Shown piece after piece: positions 22,604 to 32,191 of a DNA stretch of 64,000 bases; within the stretch, counting starts at the first letter, position 1, and each line of letters begins with the position of its first letter. Source of the DNA: Eopsaltria australis (lineage: Eukaryota > Chordata > Aves > Passeriformes > Petroicidae); assembly GCA_034509425.1 (NCBI GenBank), contig JAVTVJ010001700.1, forward strand, positions 62,001-126,000, in the 5' to 3' direction. Below the pieces are notes generated by a model, which worked only from the letters and a program-made list of their open reading frames with translations, made no database searches and was not told the DNA's origin. The translations under genes were made by a program, and so were the position numbers.

Positions 22604-24340
22604 CTATTCCTGTTCCTGGTCAGAGTATTCACTGTCTGACCTTTGTGATGCCAAATCAGAAGTTCCCTCCTCAGGACTGTAGGAAACAGTTTTAGTTTTC
22701 TTATATCTGGGAAATCGCTGATTGTCTTCTGGTCTCTCTGTGGTAACTACACTGACAGTCTTCTTGGGTGGCCCCTTCTTAACAGGTCTCTTCCCCCTCA
22801 GTTCTCGGACCCGGGCGCTCAGCTTAGAGGTGGGTTCACCATCCCATTTCCTCATGTCCTCTCCATGCTCACGCAGAAAAAACCAGAGCTCGTTACGTGG
22901 CCTGTTCTTGGGGATTCCTTTCCCTCTGACTGGGGTTGGAGAGGAGCGATCTCTTGGGCTGCCTCTAAAAGTTGGGGTGGTGGCTCACAGGGATGAGGGA
23001 GCACCCAGAGTTTCTTCTACATTTCGGAGCCAGGCGGACGCCAACTCTACAGTTGGTGTATCCATTTTTGGGTAATAAAGTGCCACCAAGCTGCTGGAAT
23101 ATGATGCTGGGGCGCCTTGAACCACCTTCCTCCACATGGCAAGTGTACAAGGGATATCCTCTGGATCTATGGTGACGCTATCATCCTTTAGATCACTATA
23201 GACAATTTCCAGCACTGCTAATTCTCTCAAGTACTGGATACCTTCATCCACATTGGTCCACTTCCCTGGGGACTTTACAAGATCTTCCTTAAAAGGATAT
23301 CTTGCCTTCACACTTGAAAGAAGCCGTCTCCAGAGACTACAAGTTGCTCCTTTCTTTGCAAGTCCTCTTTCAATTTCCCGATCCCTAGCAAGGGATCCCA
23401 GCTGCTGGGCTTCATGACCTTCTAACTGCTGACTATCAGCCCCATTATCCCAGCATCGCAGCAGCCATGCAGGAATCCTCTCACCTGACTGGCGGCTGTA
23501 ATCCTTTCGCAAGTCTCGAAGTTCGGATGGGGTCAGGGACCGAGTAACTTCGGTCTCCTGTTTAATCTGCCTCACTCCCTTCGATTCCTTTGCTGAGGGA
23601 CCTGCCTCTTGATCTAGCCCCATCTTCTTCTTCCTCCTCTTCTTCTTCTCTTACTAATCGGCCTGAAACTTGCCTTGTCCATTTTTTTTTTTCACTACTG
23701 GGGCAATTACTGTAGTTGTTGTGGTTTGGGTTCCTATCTCAGACATAGTTGTTGTGGTTTGTATCCCTGCCTCAGCCACAGTTGTAGTTTGTGTCCCTGT
23801 CTCAGCTATAGTGTCCTCAGGCACAGTTTGAGTTCCTGCCTCAACCACAGTCCTCTGAGAATATTGAACAGAGGCCCGGTAGGCCCAGGCCAGCCCCCAG
23901 TACAGGGCGAGAAGCTGCTCGCATTCCTGAGAGTAAACGAGGCACCCTTCTGTCAGCCGACGGGCCAGTTTGTTAGGGTTATTTACCTCTTCAGGAGTAA
24001 ACTCCCAGGCAATGGGAGGTGATAACCGCCCTAGGAACCTGGCCAAATCCCTCCATATACCTTTCCACCCAGGAACTGGGTACCTCAGGGCAGATTTTAA
24101 CAGATCCTCACCCGAGGGTCGTTTCCTTCTGTACCAGGGAGATGACAATTTCCATGAATTCCATAACGTAACAACAGTGTTGGCTAATATTATTAATAAT
24201 ATCAGGAAGCTTATGTAAGGGTTGGCAATAATCACAGGAGCCTGCAGTAAAAGATCATCTATACTCAAATTCACCCAGGGCAGAGAGAAGGAGTTATATT
24301 CATTCACAGTCATTGTTTGTTTCAACATGTTCCCAAACAT
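22604..24340 (-). pseudogene. gag: Family A unit 3 gag
   Basis: Same domain order as in units 1 and 2. The first segment (24340-23654) ends just after the 11-A tract. The capsid-like segment (23623-22985) is in the same overall frame, because the GAA/GAG repeat after the A tract is one base longer than in units 1 and 2, but two stops lie between them. The shared UGA at 22985 separates capsid from the WFFL...GEDMRKWD module, which is open in frame to the UAG at 22604-22606. The hairpin after the UAG carries CCUCC/GGAGG. Confidence 0.85.
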
Positions 24341-24497
24341 AGCAAAACAAAGATAAGCAGTGTGGCAGCCGAAGGCCGTATGCCACGCAGGAGTTTACTA
24401 CTTGAGAGCTGCTATTGGTAATTACTAGAGCATGCAATATATGTATATATAGAAAAAACTGCCTTCATCTCCCTGCACATTGGGCGCCAAAAGAGAC

Positions 24498-25079
24498 TGT
24501 CGTGGGTTGACCCCGGCCAGGTGCCAGGTGCCCACTCAGTCACTCTATCACTCCCTCTCCCACTGGGTGAGGGGAGAGGATAATATTGAAAAAGACTATC
24601 AGGGTAAGAAAAGGCAGTTTTATTACAGCGGGAAAAAAAATAGAACAAACAAGCTGAGAGTTGCGCGCACAAGAGCAGAAGAGAAAACAATCAATCGCTA
24701 CTTCCCATCAGTAGCGATGTCCGGACACTTCCTGGGAAGCAGGGCTTCAGCACGCGTGATGGTTGTTCAAGGAGGCAAACATGGACCAGCCCTGAGTGCC
24801 TCCTCCTCCTCCTCCTCTCTTCCTTCCCTTATATATCTGAGCTGATGTCATATGGTATGGAATATCCCTTTGGCTGACTGGGGTCAGCTGGCCTGCTGGT
24901 GTCCCCTCCCAGGATCTTGCCCCCCCCCCCGCCCCATCCCCTTCAGTGGGGAAAGGAATGTCACAGGGACAGCACAGCTTGGCAGTAGCCAAAACACTGC
25001 TCTGTTATCAATGCCAGCTACCAAAGCAAAGTACAGCAGTGTAAGGCCTGTGAGCTTTACCCCAGTCAGACCCAATACA
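24498..25079 (-). repeat. Family A LTR 4
   Basis: 582-bp LTR shared by unit 3 and the truncated unit 4. It is close to LTR2 and LTR3, with a longer C run near 24920 and an extra CTC in the CCTCCTCCT stretch near 24800. Confidence 0.94.
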
Positions 25080-25413
25080 ATTTCTACCCCTTATTCCATA
25101 CCATTTGCATCATGCTCAGAAATCCTTTCCTACTCACACATGCAATTTAAGCTACATCCTTAAACCATCCCCATCACATTAACTACTATCTCCTGTCCTC
25201 TCGCATCCTTCCACGTGGTCTCCATTTCCAGCAGAATGTGGGGTCAGGGCAGGAGGAATAGTAAACTTGATTGTCGAGGACTGGCACCATCCCTGTTCAT
25301 TGTGGCCTTTTTCTTGCCCCTTGCTGAAATTCGTTCTTCGTCAGCTCATGTCCCTTCTGCTACTTACATCCTGCAACATACAACTTCCAACATGCATTAT
25401 TCTTACCCCAAGG

Positions 25414-26638
25414 TTAAATCACCTTGGGGCACACACTGGGTCTCCCCATCCTCCGCATTACCCACCAAGTGCACCCAGGTCCTTGGGCAAAGACAATCCC
25501 ACGAATGGGTTTGCCCTTCCCCATGGGGGACGCAACCCACACTGACTTCCCCAGCCACTTTCCTATGTGTAGTGCAGGAACCTTGTCTCCCTCCACAGTG
25601 TCTAAGGGTTTAGTTTGGGCGGGACCAGGGCGGTTAACAGATCCTCTAGTATTGACTAGCCAAGTGGCTTCTGCCAAATTCACATCCCAATGCTTCCATG
25701 TCCCATTACCTTGTGCCCGTAGCATAGTTTTTAACAGTCCATTATATCTTTCAATCTTCCCAGAGGCCTGTGGGTGATAAGGAATATGATATATCACTTA
25801 ATGCCATGCCTCTTTGCCCAGGAGTTAATAAGATTATTTCGAAAATGAGTCCCATTGTCTGACTCAATTCTATCTGGGGTTCCATGTCGCCACAAAATGT
25901 GTCTTTCAAGACCTGAAATTGTGTTCCGAGCCGTGGCATGGTTTACTGGGTACGTTTCCAGCCAGCCAGTTGTGGCCTCCACCATGGTGAGGATGTAACT
26001 CTTGCCTTGGCGTGTTCGTGGCAATGGCCCAATGTAATCAATTTGCCAGGCTTCACCATACTGGAACCCCAGCCACCGCCCTCCACTCCAAAGAGGCTTC
26101 ACTCGTGTGGCTCGCTTGATGGCAGCGCATGTTTCACACTGATGAATAACCTGTGTGATGGCCTCCATGGTGAGATCCACCCCTCAATCACGAGCCCATC
26201 TGTATGTTGCATCCCTTCCAAGATGCCCTGATGTTTCGTGGGCCCATCGGGCTATAAATAGCTCACCCTTTCTCTCCCAATCTAGGTCCACCTGAGCTAT
26301 TCCAATTTTGGTGGCCTTATCTACCCGTTCGTTGTTTTGATGCTCCTCAGTGGCACGACTTCTGGGCACATGGGCATCTACATGGCGTACTTTCACAGTC
26401 ATGTTTTCTATCCGTGCAGCAATGTCTTGCCATAATGCAGCAGCCCAGATGGGTTTTCCCCTGCGCTGCCAGTTGGTTTTCTTCCACTGCTGCAGCCATC
26501 CCCATAGGGCATTAGCCACCATCCAGGAGTCAGTATAGAGATAGAGTATGGGCCACTTTTCTCTCTCAGCAATCTCTAGGGCTAGTTGGATGGCTTTCAC
26601 CTCTGCAAACTGGCTTGATTCACCTTCCCCTTCAGCAG
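25414..26638 (-). pseudogene. pol: Family A truncated unit 4: RNase H-integrase fragment
   Basis: Only the 3' part of pol remains, starting within RNase H (about the AEGEGESSQFAE stretch) and running through integrase (CETCAA, QIDYI, ESDNG, GKIERYNG). It has a UGA at about 26181-26183 (Arg codon CGA to TGA), a one-base deletion near 25796, and a further one-base loss near 25455 that changes the C-terminus. At about 26634-26638 it joins abruptly to an LTR fragment. Gag, protease and most of reverse transcriptase are absent. Confidence 0.88.
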
Positions 26639-26732
26639 TAGCCAAAGCACTGCTCTGTTATCAACGCTAGCTACCAAAGCAAAGTACAGCACTGTAAGGC
26701 CTGTGAGCTTTACCCCAGTCAGACCCAATACA
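26637..26732 (-). repeat. Family A LTR fragment, right end of the array
   Basis: 96 bp matching the U3 start of the family A LTR (from about GTAGCCAAAGCACTG to CAATACA). It joins pol sequence at a GCAGT shared by both partners, the mark of a microhomology-mediated deletion. Host intron follows at 26733. Confidence 0.88.
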
Positions 26733-27025
26733 ATTTCAGGATTTTTATTTAGTCTAACTTAGTGTCCTCAGGACCTGTAGCACTAGAGTCAGTGGTGGCA
26801 GAATAGTCAACATGTCCCTGAGATTTTCTAGAAATGAAGGAAAGGGTCATGTTTTCTAAAATACCTGCAGAATATGATTCTTTGCCCTTTAACTTACAGT
26901 GAGAAAGAATACGAGTATGAGATTTCATCTATTAATACAGTTTGAGTTGGTGTAACTGAATCTTCTCATACTGTGTTTTTGTAGGCAAATATTAGATATT
27001 TATCTATTTTCTTATTTATTTCCAG

Positions 27026-27234
27026 GTACATGCTGGGCCTGTCGGCTGTGCCAGCAGTTATACAGTTTCTGGGATTCCTCTTTCTTCCCGAAAGTCCCTG
27101 CTGGCTCATTCAGAAAGGCCAGACTCAGAGAGCACAGAGAATTCTGTCTCAGATGCGTGGCAACCAGGCAATTGACGAGGAGTACGACAGTATCAAAAAC
27201 AACATTGAAGAAGAAGAAAAGGAATTTGGAGCAG
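27026..27234 (+). CDS. SLC2A13: SLC2A13 (HMIT) internal exon B
   Basis: This 209-bp exon continues exon A in phase. It encodes [20 protein letters not shown] (TM6), the sugar-transporter PESPxWL motif, and the charged start of the large cytoplasmic loop ([20 protein letters not shown], then [11 protein letters not shown] and an EEEEKE run). The acceptor is TTATTTCCAG (ends at 27025) and the donor is GTATGC (from 27235). The residue after PESP is Cys (TGC), where the transporter family normally has Arg; this looks like a CGC-to-TGC change at a CpG. No later exon of the gene is visible in the remaining 36.7 kb. Confidence 0.95.
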
Positions 27235-29081
27235 GTATGCTGAATACTTGTTAGCCACTCTGTCTATCAGTGAGGAGATAAAAATTCGAAGAAATGTTGA
27301 TGTTGTAGTCTGTGGGAACTTGTTTTGCTTTATCTTGTCTATTTTGCTCTTTGAAGTATTTCATGTACTGGTAGCTTCAAAAATGAAGATATTTCTATGA
27401 TCCTGCACTTTTAAATTAGGTTCTGCTTTCTTAAGTGAGGGAAGAGTAAAGTTGTGTAGGATTCTAGGTTTATACCACCTATACTTATGTGAGAATGGAT
27501 TTCAGAAAATTGATCACTTTAAAGATGCACATCTCCGGGAGTGGAAATAAATTAAAAAAAAAAAGTTTTATTTCTTTCGTCAGTGGAAAAGGCAAGACAC
27601 CAGGGAGGTCAAAAGGCATTGTACATGCCTCAATTATCCAGACACCCCTTCCCAGCAAACTGCATTCTGGACAAGAAGCCTTTGGAAAGGTGTACAAAAC
27701 GAGGCCTATAATACAGAGTTTCTTTTTCTGTAAAAGCATCTTCTGAAAGTCCTTTTGATCTGTCCTCAAGAGAATAAGACACCTAAATCACTCTTTTGAA
27801 TCTTTAGGCCATATTTGCTCAAAACTCTGTGTTCATATGTGTACTTATAAAACCAGATTACCATTCAATTGACTTTCTGTACTCTGCATATTTTTTCTTT
27901 GCTTTCTGCTGGAAATGTTGACCTGGGAATGTCAAGTAAGCCTCTTAAGTAAGAGTTATTGATAGGAAAATACTGTAACTTCTCAGAGCTGGTAGAAAGA
28001 AAAATGGATGTTACTTTAGATCTGTGTGATGTGAGATTCAGCATCTTATAATACCTATTTTCACTGCCTTGTTGAGTTTGTCTTTGAACCTTATAATAAA
28101 TAATTATGTGTCTAGAAAAAAGTTATTTGACACCTAGTTGAAGGATTTTCAAAATATTCATCACTAGTGTGAAGCAGGACTGGGTTTTTTTCATCATGTT
28201 ATGTTTTTGAGGCTTGGGATACTTTTTTCCCCCAGTTCTTTGGGGTTGGGAAGTGAAGTTCATTAAAGCTAATTTATTAAATAAATGAAGTGGATATTCA
28301 TAGAACAGCTTGGGCTTAAGAGTCCTGTGCTTAGGTTCTTCATTCTAATTACGGATTGGGCTGTTCAGTTCTGTGGAAAACCACTTAATGTCTAGTATTA
28401 AAGTTTAACACTTTGTAGAAATAAAAGGAACAGGCATTTGGTCTACTCAGTCCCTTGTTAAGTCAGTCCTCTATATATTCGTAACTTGGACTGGGACACT
28501 AATTGTGCCAGCAATCAATGTGATCGCTGTCAGGGATATGCAGCTCTCTTGGTTTCCCCCACACACTCCCCAAAATCTTACTCTGTTCCTGGAGTTTAGT
28601 TAAATCAAACACGTTCTTAGGAGAAAGCTTGGTTACAGACAATCAGTGTTTTGCTCTCAGATAATTTACAGCTTCAGAGTTGTTACACAAGGGCATTAAA
28701 AAAATGAGGGTAGTTGCAAGTATAAGCTCTCCCATTTGTTATAAATGCTTAGCAGAGAGGCATTGGAGAGATATGGTTACTTTTGATTTTGATTATAATT
28801 GTGCTTCATCTCATTTAACTCAAGATCTTCATTGCTATAAAGAGGTACATTGTGTGTCAGCATCAAGACATACATTGCTTTTGTTACCTTTCTGTGACTT
28901 ACAGGTGGTGTTAAATTGTAATTGCTTTCATTTCTTGAGGAGTTGTCTGGATCCCCAGTATTGAATTTTGCTTGTGTAGTGCAAAAGCAACTTTCTGTTC
29001 ATGGTTTCATTGGCAGGTTTTCAGGTATTGACAACTTAAACGTGTGCTTCTGCAAAGACTTTGCATTTTATTTTGCCATGG
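27235..29081. other. SLC2A13 intron, no gene seen
   Basis: AT-rich intron between exon B and the family B provirus. No repeat family, RNA gene or convincing open frame was recognised. Confidence 0.7.
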
Positions 29082-29773
29082 TGTCCTGGGTTGACTGTAT
29101 GATGCTTGTATCCCCAATCGTCTGTCCTGCTTATGCCAGGTATTAAGTTCTGTAGCTTTAAGTTAGGCCCAGAGAGAGAGAGAGTGAAGAGGGTGAAGGG
29201 GGGAGAGAAAACGCACACAGTTTGTCTACAGGAGTTACACCTTACTCCCCCGGAAATTCCTTCGAGACTGCGCTCGAAGCGGAGACAGAAAAAATAGAGA
29301 TAAGCTCTCTGTGTGCTCTTGGAGTTCGCAGCTGGGTGCTCTCGGAAATCTCTCGGCTTTTGCAGAGAGAGAGAGACTTTATTTCTTTTACTGGTTTATT
29401 TCTTCTGGGACTGGTCAGCATCTCTGTGGTCCAAGACATCAGGACAATCCCCCGGGGGCCCCCCGACTCTGCAGCCGGGCCTGGCCATCGGCCCCAGCCT
29501 CTGGAGGGACTGAGGCTGACACAGCCGCACCCACAGAAGGACTCTCTGGATCCACCATCTCTTCAGAGAAAGGAGAGGTTTCATTGTTTTATATCATTCA
29601 ATTTTTGTTTCCAAACTTGTGAATATTCTGCTTATTAAATAAATAGTTTTTTCCACTTTTTCTCTAAGGAAATCTTTTCCCGAACCGGGTTGGGGGAGGG
29701 GTGGCTGGAATTGGCTTGTCTAGAGGAGACCCCCTTGGAGGTCTCCTCCTAACATTTGCCCTAAACTAGGACA
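29082..29773 (+). repeat. Family B 5' LTR
   Basis: 692 bp from TGTCCTGGG to CTAGGACA. An AATAAA lies near 29636, followed by a U-rich stretch. The copy at 1-488 is an older relative. Confidence 0.95.
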
Positions 29774-29780
29774 ACGTTTT

Positions 29781-29798
29781 TAGCGCCCAACGCGTGGC
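29781..29798 (+). other. Primer binding site, family B
   Basis: TAGCGCCCAACGCGTGGC starts 7 bp after the LTR. It resembles the lysine-tRNA class (TGGCGCCCAACG...), with A in place of the second base. Confidence 0.65.
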
Positions 29799-29876
29799 TC
29801 GAGAAAGTGGAAAAAACTTGTACTGACTGCATTTTGGTCGTGCTGACTCTGTATTGGGATAAAGCAGTCAGTAGCC

Positions 29877-32163
29877 ATGTTGCCTGAGTTCATAGTGTCC
29901 CTCTGCGTAGGGGTAGCCATGTCTCTCTCGTCCCTAGGCTTGTTTGAGGTGTTTATCGCTTACTGGTCCCTAGGTTTGTTTTCCTATCCACAGATAGCTC
30001 CAGTATTGTCCTTGGCACGGAGTTTTTACAGTAGAGGGGCACGGATTAAAATTGTTATTTTGCTGGGCATGGTGATAATGATTTATAGAGAGGTGGCAAA
30101 GGTACTGGGGATTGTTCAAAATATGTATGGTTTGTTGTTTCTCCATCCTGCCCTGCGTCCTAGTTTCAGTAGCATGTTTTGGGGGTTCGTTAGTAATGGC
30201 ACCCAGTTTGTTGGAGGAGGGGGGGGTGAGGCCTCCCAGCCTTTTCTTCCCTTCTTCTCCTTTCAGTCTCTTACATCATTTTTTGAGAATGTTCAGTTTT
30301 CCCTGGATGCCAAAGATACCACCCTTCTGATATTTCAGATATTTCAGCTGGTGGGTTTCCTCTATACGGCTTACAACTTTTCAAGAATCAGGGCTGATAT
30401 GTCCAGAGGGACTGAGGAGACACTCGACCCAGTAATGGGCCCAGTTGTGGAAAATCCTGAGTGGTGTGGGGAATGGGAGGATATGGGCCAGATCTTGAAG
30501 GAATTCTCAGAACCCATAGCTTGGGACTTTCCACGTGACCAAATACAGAATCCAGCTGAGGTGGCAAAATATCTGAAAGAGAAGTGTAATGATGGTTCTA
30601 AGGAGGACAGGATCATTGCAATAAGCTGGGCCCTGGCATATGCTTATCACACGCTGCTAGATACTGTAGGGCAGCAGATAGAGGCAGGGGGGCAGGAAGA
30701 TGAATCAGTAGATACCCCAGTCACTCAGGCTGCAGTAGCCACCCCAGTCACTCAAGCTGCAGTAGCCACCCCAGTCACTCAGGCTGCAGTAATCACCCCA
30801 GTCACTCAGGCTGCAGTAGTCACCCCAGCCACTCAGGCTGCAGTAGCCACCCCAGCCACTCAGGCTGCAGTAAATACCCCAGTCACTCAGGCTGCAGTAG
30901 CTACCCCAGTCACTCAGGCTGCAGTAAATACCCCAGTCATTCAGGCTGCAGTAGACACTCCAGTCACTCAGGCTGCAGTAGATACCTCAGTTGCTCAGGC
31001 CGCAGCTAGACCAGCCAGTGAGCCCAGGCCAGTAGCTAAAACAGACAGTGAGCCTAAGCCACTGGCAGTCGCTGCTGCGGGACAGAAGCGCAAAACCAAA
31101 ACTGATCGTCCAGTGGATGATGATGATGATGATGATGGCGATGGCGGGGGAGGACCCTCAGGGGCAGCAACTGACTCAAGAGCAGAAGACACTATTGAGT
31201 CTTTTTCCCTGAAGGATCTTCGTGGCCTAAGAAAGGATTACACTCGACGACCTGATGAATCTATAATTAGTTGGTTAGTCCGTCTTTGGGATGCCGCAGG
31301 CGATGTTGCAATTCTAGACGGTACTGAAGCGAGGCATTTAGGACAGCTGTCACATGAACCGGCTATTGACCAGGAAACGGTAAAGGGGGCTCACCCTAAG
31401 AGTCTCTAGTCACAAGTCTTGGGAGCTGTGGCATGCAGATATCTGTGTACAGACGATCTCTATATGCAGCAGACTCAGTGGAAGACAATAGAACAAGGGA
31501 TCCAACGCTTGAGAGAAATGGCCGTGGCAGAGATTGTTTTCTCAGAGGATCCAAGTACACCTAGGAATCCAGACTTGGTAATATGTACACCCATAATGTG
31601 GCGAAGACTTATACGACTTGGGCCAGAAGAACATTCTAAGACTAACAATAATGAAGCGGGATGATGGAGATGAGACTGTGCTTGATATGGCAAGGAAACT
31701 CCGAGCGTATGCAGATGCCGTGCATAGCCCAACACATGCAAGAATTGCAGCTGTGGAAGAACGTCTACAGAAAATGGAAGATAAGATAGAAGAGAATCAC
31801 AAGACACTGAGAAAGGACCTTCTCCAAATCTCAGCAGTACAGTTCAGAGGTCCTGTTACCAAACGTAGACGTCCCCCAGACAAGGAGAGAAGGTACCCCT
31901 CACGACGTGATCTGTGGTTTTTCCTGTATGATTGTGGGGAAAACATGAGAAAGTAGGATGGAAAACCCACTCCTGCTCTGGCACAACGAGTACGTGAATT
32001 GAAGGAGGCTAAGACTCAGAAAGGAAGTTCTACCAGAAAGGAAGCAGCTCCAGTTGCCCACAGCCGATCTGCCAGATATGATGATGATGATGACGACATG
32101 TTCTATCCCCTTGAAGGAACCTCCAAGATGTACACCCAGGGAAAGAAGGATAACCAGGCTTAG
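29877..32163 (+). pseudogene. gag: Family B gag (two stops, one frameshift)
   Basis: The frame opens at ATG 29877 and runs 510 codons. It has three hydrophobic stretches (residues about 6-35, 57-70, 149-167), an AWDFPRDQ...ISWALAYAYH domain homologous to the equivalent part of family A, eleven 9-residue repeats, a poly-Asp run, and the LRGLRKDYTR...WLVRLWDAA capsid-like region. A UAG at 31407-31409 interrupts it. The frame continues to about 31640, where an indel shifts it. A probable coiled coil (AAVEERLQKMEDKIEENHK) and the WFFL module follow. Another UAG at 31954-31956 replaces the Trp of the RKWD motif. The frame ends at the conserved gag UAG (32161-32163). No CCHC knuckle is present. Confidence 0.85.
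30708..31004 (+). repeat. Eleven 27-bp tandem repeats in family B gag
   Basis: 297 bp, exactly 11 units of 27 bp, each encoding a variant of VATPVTQAA. All units stay in frame and differ by a few substitutions. The segment sits where family A Gag has its TQT motifs. Confidence 0.92.
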
Positions 32164-32191
32164 AGAGGCCCTGCCTCCAGCCAGGTGGAGG
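32161..32191 (+). promoter_or_regulatory. gag UAG and downstream hairpin, family B
   Basis: UAG, a 10-nt spacer (AGAGGCCCUG), stem CCUCC (32174-32178), loop AGCCAGGU, stem GGAGG (32187-32191). A flanking G-C pair and a possible CCCU/AGGG outer helix (with a one-base bulge) extend it. Pro-pol continues in the same frame after the UAG. The stem pair at its loop end is C-G here, against U-A in family C and in family A units 1 and 2. Confidence 0.72.

Larger units (their letters stand above)
6605..26732 (-). mobile_element. Tandem array of family A ERV, 3 units plus a truncated fourth
   Basis: Four complete LTRs (6605, 12566, 18536, 24498) and one LTR fragment (26637-26732) alternate with internal regions, giving periods of 5961, 5970 and 5962 bp. 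All units point the same way and each shares its LTR with its neighbour, with no host DNA between them. The internal regions are almost identical, encode gag and pro-pol, and have no env. This is the structure expected from unequal crossing over between proviral LTRs. The bases flanking the two ends (GGAAT at 6600-6604 and ATTTC from 26733) do not form a target duplication, so at least one end has been rearranged. Pol is ERV-L-like (class III). Confidence 0.95.

Noticed and set aside
6600..26737. Target duplication around the whole family A array
   Set aside because: GGAAT on the left and ATTTC on the right do not match. The solo LTR at 53482 shows the family makes 5-bp duplications, so one end is rearranged.
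27489..27746. Short frames in introns, such as those near 27489, 2530 and 50186
   Set aside because: Length is within chance for AT-rich sequence, there is no homology, and some overlap on both strands.
30708..31004. CRISPR-like regular repeat
   Set aside because: The 27-bp units are directly adjacent without spacers, in frame, and encode a Gag repeat.
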